A stretch of 10,145 bases of DNA from Planctomycetaceae bacterium (GTDB lineage Bacteria; Planctomycetota; UBA1135; GCA-002686595). Position numbers and translations under genes: made by a program. Under the pieces are notes generated by a model. The model was not told the DNA's origin, did no database searches, and saw nothing but the letters and a program-made list of their open reading frames with translations. Positions 1 through 7,537 of the stretch are shown piece by piece (within the stretch, counting starts at the first letter, position 1; every line of letters starts with the position of its first letter). The stretch spans positions 1 to 10,145 of the forward strand of contig JABWBL010000076.1 of NCBI GenBank assembly GCA_013360535.1, in the 5' to 3' direction.

Positions 1-23
1 CCCCGCTCCCCGGAGCGCGGCGT

Positions 24-2612
24 TCAGCCGCCCTTCGGCGCGGGAGGGAGGCGCAGCTCCTGCGCCTGACCTTGAGGGGCCGGCCAATCGAACGGCACTG
101 CGGCCCTCGTGTCGAAGGGCCAATCGCCGTCGGCGGGGGCGTCGAGCAAGCCGAAGCTGCCGGCGGGGATCGCCAGCTCGAGCTCGCCGGTCGGCCCGGT
201 CGACTTGCGCATCAAGTTGCCGTTGCCGGAGACGAGGAACACGGCGTGGTCGCGCAGGGGCTCGCCGCTTGTGGGGTCGAGCACGCGCAAGGCGCCCCGC
301 ACGAGCTGGATGTCGTAACGCAGGCGGAGGCGGGTTCCGGGAGCCAGTGCGACGGACGCAGGTGCCGTCCAGCTCCAGCTGCCGTCGATCGGTCGCACGT
401 TCACGCTCCACTGGCCAGGAAACGCCGGTCCGCAGCGCGCGGAGCCGCGTTCGTCGAGCTTGGCGGCGATCTGGTTCGACCCCAGCCGTCCCTTGACCAG
501 CTCGCTGCTCGGGACGACGACCAACCCCGCGCCCGGGAGTCCGTCGAGCGTGATGTCGAGCTCGAGCCAGCCGGGAAACTCCGCGCGCACGTCGAAATCG
601 CGCTCGACGACTCCCGAGGTGAGCTCGACCTCGCCCAACGAGATGCTCGGTCCCTCGAAGGAGGACGAGCCGTCGAATCCGTGCGGAATCTCGAACTTGC
701 CGCTGGAAAGGGAAACCGCGTAGGTGCCGGCGGCGACGGGGCCGACGCGGAATTCCCCTGTCGTCGTGTTCAATTCGGAGGGCAGATCGCCCCTCAAGCC
801 ATCGAGCGAGCGGAAGTGGCTGGCCCACGGATCGGCGTCGGTGACACGAAGCTGGAGCTTCACCTGCAAGCCCTCGAAGCTCGCGCCCTCCGGACCGATC
901 AGGCGGCCGCTCAGCGTGCCCGAGGGCGGCAAGCGCAACTCGAGGCCTTCGGTTGCGCCGGGGCACTCGATCGGGCCGAGCTTGGCGATCAGGCCGGAAT
1001 TGACCCTGCTCGTCAGCACGTAACGACCCGCGGGAACGCCGGAGAACTCGAATCGTCCTGCCGCATCCGCGCGAGCCTCGCGGGCGTCGTTGGCCGCAGC
1101 TCGGCGAGCCTGGAAGTAATTCTGGAAGGTCGTGCCGTCCAATTGCGCAGGCTCCGGCACGAACGGAACGAGCTCGACCAACGCGTTGGCGACGGCGGCC
1201 GAACCGTCGAGCACCGTGCCGCTGACGGTCGAGCCGCGCGAAAGGCGCATTTCGACGGCGCGGGTCTCGCCCGCCGCCAGCGCATCGACGTCGACGCTGC
1301 CGGAGGCGTACCCGGCGGCCTCGACGATCACGCTGCAGTCACCGGGCACGAGAGCACTGTACGTTCCGTGCGCGGGCGCTGCGGCGTCCGCGCGGCGCAG
1401 CTCGAACGTGTCGGGCTGGAAGGTCACGTTGCGGTAGCGCAGTCGCATCCGGTAGGGCTCGACCGGCGCGCCATCCTCGCCGAGGACGGTGAGCGCGATC
1501 GCGCTGGCGCCGACGAGCTGGGCCTTGGCCGTCTGGCCCGGGCTCAGTCCGGCCTCGCTCCACGGTAGGAAGCGCGGGTCGTCGATTTGCGCCGTGTACG
1601 TGCCCGGCGGCAGGTTCTCGAAACTCCAGCTTTGCGACGAGCCCGCGACGCGCTCGGCCACTCGCGTCGTTCCGTCGGCGCCGAGCAACTTCAATGTCCC
1701 AGGTTCCGGATTGCTGAAGACATAGAGCGGGCGGTTGAACGTCGTCACCGTGATGCGCCGGCTGTTATCGGGTCCGCGGTACACGATGTCCGCGACGAGC
1801 TCCTCGCCCGGCTTCACCTCGACCACCGGCCCGTCGATCCAGTTGGTCATGTTCGAGTGCGCCCGGAGGCTCGCCGGGCCAGGCGGCAGCCCTTCGAGCA
1901 GGAATTCGGCCCGCTCGGCCTCCGTCCGCGCGCGCGCTGACGACATGTCGGCCCCGGCGCCCTCGGGCTTCCACGCCGACCATGCGTGGACGTTCCATGG
2001 GCCCGTCACGGGCGCTCCACGTTCGTCGACGACGCGCCCGCGGATCGAACCGGCGCGCGGCATGCGCACGTCGCCGACATCGGTCACCTGCGCGGGCGGC
2101 AGCTGGAAAAAGCGCCACGAAACTCGCGCAAATCCCGGCGCCCGCGCATCCATGAAGAACTGGAATGCGAGCGGGGGATCGAACACGAAGCGGAAGCGGC
2201 CCTCGGCGTCGCTCTGCGTCTCGCGATCGGCCCAGTCCTTGGGCTCGCCGTACTTCTGCACGAGCTCCTGATTGCCCGCGGCCCCCCGCAGCTCGAGTGT
2301 GACGCCTGCCAACGGCGCGCCGTCTGGATCGAGCATCCGCCCGCGCAGCTCGGCGAGCGAGGGTTGTTCCTGAGGCTCGGTCACCGCAACCCGAGCCGGG
2401 ACCATTTCCGGCGAGTCGACGCTCGGCACCGCGCGTTCCGCCGCCAAATCCGGGACCTCCGGCTCCTCGCGCTCCTGCGGCGCACTCGCGATCACGACAT
2501 TCTCCGCCGCCGCCGACGTCGCATCTCCTGCACCGAGTTTCCTCAGCGCGAGCCACGCAATCAGCACCAGCACGAGCACACCCAACGCGCCGACGACGAC
2601 AAGCCTCTTCAT
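24..2612 (-). CDS. Membrane-anchored protein with about eight carboxypeptidase-regulatory-like repeats
   Basis: The protein has 862 residues from the chosen ATG. Residues 3-23 form one hydrophobic segment behind a Lys-Arg start, so it is probably an N-terminal anchor with the rest outside the cytoplasm. A Glu/Pro/Ala-rich linker follows to about residue 85. After it come about eight beta-sandwich modules of the carboxypeptidase regulatory-like type, near 88-160, 188-255, 305-345, 371-438, 459-540, 564-640, 682-743 and 772-825. Each has the signature of a GxVxDxxGxPxxG-like opening and a closing strand such as 'LPPGTYTA' or 'VPAGRYVL'. No catalytic domain is visible, so a binding, scaffold or surface role is inferred. 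The ATG at 2612 is preferred over the in-frame GTG at 2639: it begins the signal/anchor directly and has GGGAGGT 9 bases upstream. It is divergent from the CXXC-rich gene. The family level is fairly sure; the specific function is unknown. Confidence 0.85.
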   Translation of the reverse strand: MKRLVVVGALGVLVLVLIAWLALRKLGAGDATSAAAENVVIASAPQEREEPEVPDLAAERAVPSVDSPEMVPARVAVTEPQEQPSLAELRGRMLDPDGAPLAGVTLELRGAAGNQELVQKYGEPKDWADRETQSDAEGRFRFVFDPPLAFQFFMDARAPGFARVSWRFFQLPPAQVTDVGDVRMPRAGSIRGRVVDERGAPVTGPWNVHAWSAWKPEGAGADMSSARARTEAERAEFLLEGLPPGPASLRAHSNMTNWIDGPVVEVKPGEELVADIVYRGPDNSRRITVTTFNRPLYVFSNPEPGTLKLLGADGTTRVAERVAGSSQSWSFENLPPGTYTAQIDDPRFLPWSEAGLSPGQTAKAQLVGASAIALTVLGEDGAPVEPYRMRLRYRNVTFQPDTFELRRADAAAPAHGTYSALVPGDCSVIVEAAGYASGSVDVDALAAGETRAVEMRLSRGSTVSGTVLDGSAAVANALVELVPFVPEPAQLDGTTFQNYFQARRAAANDAREARADAAGRFEFSGVPAGRYVLTSRVNSGLIAKLGPIECPGATEGLELRLPPSGTLSGRLIGPEGASFEGLQVKLQLRVTDADPWASHFRSLDGLRGDLPSELNTTTGEFRVGPVAAGTYAVSLSSGKFEIPHGFDGSSSFEGPSISLGEVELTSGVVERDFDVRAEFPGWLELDITLDGLPGAGLVVVPSSELVKGRLGSNQIAAKLDERGSARCGPAFPGQWSVNVRPIDGSWSWTAPASVALAPGTRLRLRYDIQLVRGALRVLDPTSGEPLRDHAVFLVSGNGNLMRKSTGPTGELELAIPAGSFGLLDAPADGDWPFDTRAAVPFDWPAPQGQAQELRLPPAPKGG

Positions 2613-2618
2613 CGCTCT

Positions 2619-2625
2619 CGCACCT
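2619..2625 (-). promoter_or_regulatory. Shine-Dalgarno site deciding the start of the repeat protein
   Basis: On the minus strand GGGAGGT lies 9 bases before the ATG at 2612. It supports that ATG over the in-frame GTG at 2639, which would put the site inside the coding region. Confidence 0.6.
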
Positions 2626-2637
2626 CCCTGCGCATTC

Positions 2638-2643
2638 ACCTTA
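2638..2643 (-). promoter_or_regulatory. Possible -10 element (TAAGGT) for the repeat protein
   Basis: TAAGGT on the minus strand would start a transcript near 2631, giving a leader of about 19 bases that contains the Shine-Dalgarno site. No matching -35 box is evident. It is a weak, position-based call. Confidence 0.2.
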
Positions 2644-2749
2644 CCGAGGCCATTCGGCGGCGGCTACGCACGCGGGCCCAGTCCTTCGTCAGCGCCAGTG
2701 CCTCCGACGCGACGCTCCCGTGCGCATTCTCGACCGGCGACGAGCTCGC

Positions 2750-2755
2750 TATCCT
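2750..2755 (+). promoter_or_regulatory. Possible -10 element (TATCCT) giving a leaderless mRNA
   Basis: TATCCT matches TATAAT at four of six positions and ends 9 bases before the ATG at 2765, so transcription would begin almost at the start codon. The gene has no Shine-Dalgarno site, which fits leaderless translation. A -35 box is poor: CTCGAC at 2729-2734, with a 15-base spacer. Confidence 0.25.
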
Positions 2756-2764
2756 CGCAATCGC

Positions 2765-3937
2765 ATGTCCCGCGCGCTCGCTCTGCTGTTGTTGCTTCTC
2801 CTGTTGGGTTCGCCATTTTCGCCGTGCGCTGCGCAGGATCCGCCGGCCGGAGGTTCCACGCTCCCGACCTGCACGACCTGCAAGGGCAAGGGCCACGCCG
2901 TGTTGCCCTGCGACGTCTGCGACGGCGACGGCAAGGCACCCTGCACCGATTGCGCGAGCACGATCCTGGCCGACGTTCAGGAGCGCCAGCTCGCGATCCT
3001 GCGCGTGACCGATGCGCCGAAAGCCAAGGAACTCGAGGAGACGCTCCGGAAGGTCGCGGGGTCCGTGTCAGAGCTCAATCGTCTGGTCGGGCGTCTCAGC
3101 CCGGGCAGCAAACCCGGCTTCTTGCCTTGTCCGAGTTCCTGCAAGGACGGCGTCTCCTTCTTGAATCCGGGCCATCCCTGCAGGCCCTGCGAAGCCAAGG
3201 GCTCGATGAAGTGCAAGCCGTGCCAAGGCAAGGGTGAAATGCGCTGCGAGTCTTGTGAGGGACGGCGCAATCGCGAACAACCTTGTCCGGAGTGTGCGGG
3301 TTGCGGTCTTGCTCCGGATCCGCTGAGGCGTACCACGGACGCGGCGGCGTGTGCGTGGTGTGAAGGCAAGCAGCTGCTCGATTGCCACGTGTGCGACGAG
3401 GGCCAACTGGAGCAGCTTTGCGCGCACTGTCGTGGCGCGGGCGACGCGGTGTGTCGCAAGTGTTCGGGCTCGACGAAGCTGGGCTGCAACAAGTGCTCCG
3501 GGACCGGAGACCTCTCGGCCTATTTCGGCGCGAAATCGTCGAACGATTGCGACAAGTGCGACAAGACGGGAGTCCTCGAGTGCAGCGCGTGCACGAGCGG
3601 TCGGATCTCCTGCGAGAAGTGCAAGGGCAACCGCAGGCTGAAGGGTTCTTGTCCGACCTGCCTCGGGACGCGCCACGCGCCGTGTGGTGGCTGCACGATG
3701 GGCTCCGACCGTTCCTGGACGACCACCGCCGAGCGTCTCGCGGCGGCCGGGTCCGGACCCGCCGCGCTCGCGCACTTCGACGTGGCCCTCGCGCGCATCG
3801 AGGCCCGCAACGTCGAGCGCCTGCAAGCTTTCGAAGGCACTCCCAAGGAGCGCGATGCGCTCGCCAAGGAGCTCGCCAAGGACACCACTGCTCTCAAGGA
3901 CCGCCGCGCCCAGGTCGCCAAGAAGCTCGGCCTCTGA
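2765..3937 (+). CDS. Exported Cys-rich protein with 17 CXXC (DnaJ zinc-finger-like) motifs
   Basis: This 390-residue protein opens with a classical signal peptide: Arg at 3, a Leu run over 5-14, and likely cleavage at Ala23-Gln24. The body (36-310) carries 17 CXXC motifs, several as CxxCxGxG like the DnaJ zinc-binding region. The first three are at 36-39, 49-52 and 60-63. A Cys-poor charged helical insert covers about 66-118. A CxxxC (122-126) and fourteen further CXXC pairs run from 139 to 310. The mature protein has 37 cysteines. Residues 319-390 look like a Lys/Glu/Ala-rich coiled coil. No J domain, thioredoxin fold or enzyme domain is seen. Metal (zinc) binding is inferred; outside the cytoplasm disulfides are an alternative. 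The ATG at 2765 is chosen over the GTG at 2720 because it starts the signal peptide. The role is unknown. 'DnaJ' would be an over-call. Confidence 0.8.
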   Translation: MSRALALLLLLLLLGSPFSPCAAQDPPAGGSTLPTCTTCKGKGHAVLPCDVCDGDGKAPCTDCASTILADVQERQLAILRVTDAPKAKELEETLRKVAGSVSELNRLVGRLSPGSKPGFLPCPSSCKDGVSFLNPGHPCRPCEAKGSMKCKPCQGKGEMRCESCEGRRNREQPCPECAGCGLAPDPLRRTTDAAACAWCEGKQLLDCHVCDEGQLEQLCAHCRGAGDAVCRKCSGSTKLGCNKCSGTGDLSAYFGAKSSNDCDKCDKTGVLECSACTSGRISCEKCKGNRRLKGSCPTCLGTRHAPCGGCTMGSDRSWTTTAERLAAAGSGPAALAHFDVALARIEARNVERLQAFEGTPKERDALAKELAKDTTALKDRRAQVAKKLGL

Positions 3938-4113
3938 CGGAACGCGACGCGTCCAACTTGGGGGTTGGGGGCGATCGAGCCCGTGGCGTGGGCAACAACA
4001 CTGTCCGGGCACATGGGTGACACACTCACCGATCCTCGCGCGCGTCGTGAATCCGACGCCCCGAGGACGTGGCAACTTCTCGACTTCGGCGAGGAGGCAC
4101 AGGATGAGAGTGC
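3938..4113. other. Gap between convergent genes
   Basis: This stretch lies between two stop codons facing each other. No coding signal is seen. It holds short GC-rich inverted repeats, of which the best (4095-4115) is listed separately. A weaker 5-bp stem with a 5-base loop occurs at GGTGA/TCACC near 4016-4030. Confidence 0.5.
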
Positions 4114-4115
4114 CT
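4095..4115. terminator. Possible stem-loop terminator at the end of the small membrane protein gene
   Basis: AGGCAC and GTGCCT form a perfect 6-bp stem around a 9-base loop, reaching into the minus-strand stop codon. No T tract follows on either strand, so it is a weak terminator candidate for the convergent pair. Confidence 0.25.
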
Positions 4116-4647
4116 ACTCGTGACTTGGAGTTCGCTTGAGACGTCGCGAGGCGAATTCCTTCAACATGCCGAGGAAACGCTCGACGGCCACCGCGAAGAG
4201 CCAGCCCACGGTGATGCCCGTTGCCAGTCCCGCGAGGGCTCCGAGGCCGGCGCAGGTCCAAGCGTCGAGACCGTTCCAGAACATCGGCACGGCAAGGCCA
4301 CCGAAGGCGGCTCCGGCCGCGAGCAAGCAGCCGGCGTGCAGCCAGACGCTGAGGATTCGCCAGCCCACTCGCGGCTTGCGGGTCGTCGCGAAGCCGATCA
4401 GGGACGTCACCACGCCACCCGCGCCAAAGAGGAACAAGAGGCCCGCGATCAGCGCCAAACCGAAGGCGATGCTCAGGCCGATCAGGACGCACCAGAGGAC
4501 GAATACGGCGAACATGACCGCCCAGATCACGATGCCGCCGATCAGGCCGAAGGGCGCATCGTCGTAGTAGTCGTCGTAGGGCTGCTCCTGCCCCAAGGCC
4601 AGGCGCACGAGAAGGAGCGCGAACAGAAGTTCGAGAAGGGGACTCAT
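4114..4647 (-). CDS. Small polytopic membrane protein, unknown function
   Basis: This 177-residue hydrophobic protein is not recognised as a known family. Residues 2-19 are a signal peptide or first helix. A short acidic, Tyr-rich stretch follows ('YDDYYDD', 24-30). Helices are then likely near 33-55, 57-80, 98-121 and 130-155, with a basic cytoplasmic-type tail (RRLKR, 168-172). The Gly/Ala-rich helices and loops show no transporter, enzyme or secretion motif I can name. The ATG at 4647 is chosen because the membrane segment starts there. The frame extends upstream to a TTG at 4773, but those 42 residues are polar and basic and look non-coding. No good Shine-Dalgarno site precedes it. It is convergent with the CXXC-rich gene and divergent from dbpA, so it is probably transcribed alone. 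That it is a real gene is likely, from the coherent membrane topology. Confidence 0.7.
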   Translation of the reverse strand: MSPLLELLFALLLVRLALGQEQPYDDYYDDAPFGLIGGIVIWAVMFAVFVLWCVLIGLSIAFGLALIAGLLFLFGAGGVVTSLIGFATTRKPRVGWRILSVWLHAGCLLAAGAAFGGLAVPMFWNGLDAWTCAGLGALAGLATGITVGWLFAVAVERFLGMLKEFASRRLKRTPSHE

Positions 4648-4808
4648 GACGCCGCCCCGGGAGTCGTCTCCGCAGCCGACACTACAGCGACCCGCTTCAT
4701 GGCGCGCCCATCCGTGCGAGCGTACCCGCAGGAAGTCGTCGCGGCGAGTTCGAGCGCGAGTTGGGGACGACAAGACCGCACCGAAAGCCGTACCGTGCTG
4801 GGTGCGCC
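4648..4808. promoter_or_regulatory. Divergent intergenic region between the membrane protein gene and dbpA
   Basis: These 161 bases should hold both promoters. On the plus strand TACCGT at 4791-4796 could be a -10 for dbpA, with ACGACA at 4767-4772 as a weak -35 at 18 bases. On the minus strand TAGTGT (4684 down to 4679) could serve the membrane protein gene. No operator-like palindrome stands out. Confidence 0.25.
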
Positions 4809-6215
4809 ATGCAACAGCCCACTTCAGGACCGCAGTTCAGCTCCCTCCCGCTCTCCCCGGCGAGCCTCGCGAATCTGGCGAAGCTCGGGTACGACTCGAT
4901 GACGCCGGTGCAGGCGGCGAGCCTGCCGCTCGGGCTGGCGGGGCACGACTTGATCGTGCAGGCGAAGACGGGGAGCGGGAAGACGGCGGCCTTTGGCCTC
5001 GTGCTGCTCTCGAAGCTCGACCTCAGCAAGATGAGCGTGCAAGCGCTCGTGCTGTGCCCGACGCGCGAGCTCGCCGAGCAAGTGACGCAGGAGCTGCGGC
5101 GCCTCGCGCGCACGGAGGAGAACCTCAAGGTGCTCACGCTGTGCGGCGGAACGCCGGCGCGCGCGCAGATGACGAGCCTCGAGTACGGCGCCCACGTCGT
5201 GGTCGGCACGCCGGGGCGGCTGCTCGACCTGATCCGGCGCGAGAGCCTGAAGCTCGACGCGCTGAACACGCTGGTGTTCGACGAGGCGGACCGCATGCTC
5301 GACATGGGCTTCTTCGACGACATCGTGGCGCTCGCGCGCGCCTGCCCCGTGGCGCGCCAGACGCTGCTCTTCTCCGCGACGTACCCCGAGGGCATCGCGC
5401 AGCTGAGCCGCCAGTTCCTGCGCGAGCCGAAGGAAGTGAAGCTGCTCGAGCAGCACGCCCCGACCAAGATCCGGCAAGTGTTCCACAAGGTCGACGAGGA
5501 GCAGCGCCTCGACGCGGTGACGTTGCTGCTCGACAAGCACCGCCCCGTGAGCACGCTCGCCTTCTGCAACACGCGCGAGCAGTGCCGCGACCTGCTCGGC
5601 ACGCTCGAGGCCTCCGGGTTCGTCGCGCTGGCCCTGCACGGCGAGCTCGACCAGATCGAGCGCGACCAGGTGCTCATCCAGTTCGCCAACCGCAGTTGCT
5701 CCGTGCTCGTCGCCACCGACGTCGCCGCCCGCGGGCTCGACATCGCCCAGCTCGAAGCCGTCATCAACGTCGACATCTCGCCCGACCCGAGCGTGCACAC
5801 GCACCGCATCGGCCGCACGGGCCGCGTCGACGCCGAAGGCTGGGCCTTCAGCCTCGCGAGCCGCCGCGAGCTGGTCTTCGTCGAGCGCATCGAACAAGCG
5901 CACGGCGTCAAGTTCGAATGGGCCAACCTTCCCCCGCGCCGCACTGGCGCCCGCACTCCGCTCCAGCCGCCGATGGCCACGCTCCAGATCCTCGGCGGCC
6001 GGCGCGAGAAACTGCGCCCGGGCGACGTGCTCGGCGCCCTGACGGGCAGCGCGGGTTTCCACGCTTCTCAAGTCGGGAAGATCCACCTCAACGAGCACTC
6101 GGCCTACGTCGCGGTCGAGCGTTCGATCGCTCCACTCGCTCTCCAGAAGCTCTCCCAGGGCAAGATCAAGGGCCGCACCTTCAAGGTGCGCCTGCTCGAC
6201 GCGACGCAGCGCTGA
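4809..6215 (+). CDS. dbpA: ATP-dependent DEAD-box RNA helicase DbpA
   Basis: This 468-residue cytosolic RNA helicase is close to the length of E. coli DbpA (about 457). In that family the helicase is directed to hairpin 92 of 23S rRNA and acts in assembly of the large ribosomal subunit. Visible motifs are the upstream aromatic Phe10 and Q-motif Gln35, Walker A AKTGSGKT (52-59), PTREL, GG and TPGR, DEAD (158-161), SAT (189-191), the second RecA domain with ATDVAARGLD, and HRIGRTGR (332-339). The C-terminal RNA-binding domain (about 389-464) carries 'RPGDVLGALTG' and 'GKIKGRTFKVRLL', which separate DbpA from other DEAD-box helicases. The ATG at 4809 is the first good start; an in-frame TTG at 4761 adds only basic residues. 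There is no Shine-Dalgarno site, and a leaderless mRNA is possible. GC-ending codons dominate. All key residues are present. Confidence 0.95.
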   Translation: MQQPTSGPQFSSLPLSPASLANLAKLGYDSMTPVQAASLPLGLAGHDLIVQAKTGSGKTAAFGLVLLSKLDLSKMSVQALVLCPTRELAEQVTQELRRLARTEENLKVLTLCGGTPARAQMTSLEYGAHVVVGTPGRLLDLIRRESLKLDALNTLVFDEADRMLDMGFFDDIVALARACPVARQTLLFSATYPEGIAQLSRQFLREPKEVKLLEQHAPTKIRQVFHKVDEEQRLDAVTLLLDKHRPVSTLAFCNTREQCRDLLGTLEASGFVALALHGELDQIERDQVLIQFANRSCSVLVATDVAARGLDIAQLEAVINVDISPDPSVHTHRIGRTGRVDAEGWAFSLASRRELVFVERIEQAHGVKFEWANLPPRRTGARTPLQPPMATLQILGGRREKLRPGDVLGALTGSAGFHASQVGKIHLNEHSAYVAVERSIAPLALQKLSQGKIKGRTFKVRLLDATQR

Positions 6216-6323
6216 CGACGTAGCTTGAGCGCGCGCGCGGCGCTGCGTGCGACGATGAGGCGTCTTGTCGGCTGCGCGACGATGCTCGCGCCGCGATCAC
6301 GTCGACGTCGAGACTCCTGCGGA
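6216..6323. terminator. Convergent gap with a possible bidirectional terminator stem
   Basis: CGCGGCGC (6236-6243) can pair with GCGCCGCG (6288-6295), an 8-bp all-GC stem enclosing 44 bases. The enclosed segment also contains the 9-mer GCGACGATG twice (6249-6257 and 6276-6284). No T tract follows. It lies between the dbpA stop and the stop of the minus-strand epimerase gene, where a shared terminator would be expected, but GC richness makes chance pairing likely. Confidence 0.2.
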
Positions 6324-7457
6324 TCAACGCGCGCGAAGCAGCGCGAGCGCCTTCTGCTCCTGCTCCGGCGTGGGCCATCCATCGACGGCGTTCGCGCGCC
6401 GCTCAGGCGTCTGAGCGCGCCACCAGGTGAGCGTCGCGGCGGCCGTGTCGGCGAGCGGGCGGTAATGCAGCCCGACGGTCTCGGCCTTGCGGCCGTCGAA
6501 GCGGCCGTTCAAGGTCACCGCGCCGGGTGACGCGGCCTGGCGGACGAGCGGTTGCCGGATCCCGGTTTCCTTCAGGACCTCCGGCGTCGCCCAACGGAAC
6601 TGCACGGGCTCGCTCGCGAGCTTCGTCAGCGATTGGAGCACCTCTCCCCAGCTCGCTGGAACCGTCGGCCCCGACGCGTTGAAGATGCCGGCCTGATCGC
6701 GCTCGCCGAGCTGGACGATCCAAGGGCACAGATCGCGCACGTCCACCCACTGCAGCTCCGCTTTCGGGTCCGGAGGTCCGAGCACCTCGCCGCCGCTCGA
6801 CACACGATCGACCCAATACGTAAAGCGGTCGGTCTCGTCGCCGGGGCCGAAGATGTACGTCGGGCGCACGATCGTCGCGCGGGCTCCGAGCTCCTTCTGC
6901 ACGATCCGGTCGCACTCCGCCTTGAGCGGGCCGTACGTGGCTCCGGTGACTTCCTCGACCTCCGGGCTCGGCGCCGGCCACAGCGGCGACTGCTCATTCA
7001 TCACGCCACCCGCCGACGAGTCGTAAACCGCGACGGTGGACACGTACACGTAGCGCCCGACGCGATCCTTCAGCAGAGCGACCGAATCGCGGACGTGCCG
7101 CGGAACGTAGCCCGAGTTGTCGATCACGACGTCCCAGCGGCGGTCGCCCTCGAGCGCCGCGAGCCCCGGCTCGATGTTCGCGTCGCGATTGCCGATCAGG
7201 ACTTCGACACGGCCGCCAAAGAGGTCCTTCGCGGTCTGCCCGCGGTTGAAGATCGTGACGTGGTGGCCGCGCGCGAGCGCGTACTCGACCTGGTGGGGCC
7301 CCAGAAATCCCGTGCCGCCGAGGAACAGGATGTCGAGCGGCTTCTCGGCGCGGCTCACTTCCGTCGTCGAGCTCGCCGGCTCCTTCGCGGTCCGACACCC
7401 GGCCGACAGCGCCATCATCACGACCGTCCCCAGCAGCACTTTCCGTCGTGTCGTCAT
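6324..7457 (-). CDS. NAD-dependent epimerase/dehydratase-like protein, predicted Tat-exported lipoprotein
   Basis: The protein has 377 residues. The N-terminus has a twin-arginine pattern (T3-R4-R5-K-V-L-L), a hydrophobic core and a lipobox-like LSAGC with Cys21. This predicts Tat export in folded form and lipid anchoring; Ser at -3 is less usual. The body is an extended short-chain dehydrogenase/reductase: Rossmann GGTGFLG (47-53), 'FNRG' at the end of beta-2, D113-N-S-G-Y, 'VSTVAVYD' (139-146) and the Y175-xxx-K179 catalytic pair, followed by 'RPTYIFGPGD' and a substrate-binding C-terminal half. NAD(P) binding is sound; the substrate (a sugar or sugar-like compound for many relatives) cannot be read from sequence. 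The ATG at 7457 is set by the signal and by AGGA five bases upstream. The frame stays open far upstream, but that part only mirrors the neighbouring gene. It is convergent with dbpA and divergent from the propeller gene. Confidence 0.88.
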   Translation of the reverse strand: MTTRRKVLLGTVVMMALSAGCRTAKEPASSTTEVSRAEKPLDILFLGGTGFLGPHQVEYALARGHHVTIFNRGQTAKDLFGGRVEVLIGNRDANIEPGLAALEGDRRWDVVIDNSGYVPRHVRDSVALLKDRVGRYVYVSTVAVYDSSAGGVMNEQSPLWPAPSPEVEEVTGATYGPLKAECDRIVQKELGARATIVRPTYIFGPGDETDRFTYWVDRVSSGGEVLGPPDPKAELQWVDVRDLCPWIVQLGERDQAGIFNASGPTVPASWGEVLQSLTKLASEPVQFRWATPEVLKETGIRQPLVRQAASPGAVTLNGRFDGRKAETVGLHYRPLADTAAATLTWWRAQTPERRANAVDGWPTPEQEQKALALLRAR

Positions 7458-7537
7458 GTTCGTCCTGTGCGCGCGAATTGCGCTGTGGGCCTCGCCCGCG
7501 CGGAGCGCGAGCGCCTCGATCGTGTTTGTCGGTTGCA

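Noticed and set aside
72..1568. 498-codon plus-strand open frame
   Set aside because: It is antisense to the repeat-module protein, has a composition typical of GC-rich shadow frames and shows no recognisable domain.
2629..2729. Repeated 9-mer TGCGCATTC at 2629-2637 and 2721-2729
   Set aside because: There are only two copies, without symmetry to either start. This is plausible by chance and has no structure.
2765..3937. Annotation as DnaJ chaperone
   Set aside because: There is no J domain or HPD motif and no DnaJ C-terminal substrate-binding domains, a signal peptide is present, and there are far more CXXC pairs than the eight Cys-pair halves of DnaJ.
3068..4492. 474-codon minus-strand open frame
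   Set aside because: It overlaps the CXXC-rich gene antisense and crosses the small membrane protein gene in another frame; Arg-rich, with no domain.
4646..6223. 525-codon plus-strand open frame over dbpA
   Set aside because: It is out of frame with the complete set of DEAD-box motifs and is Arg/Ala-rich shadow sequence.
6299..6308. ACGTCGACGT palindrome
   Set aside because: A 10-bp self-complementary site in GC-rich DNA is common. It lies between two stop codons, where an operator is not expected.
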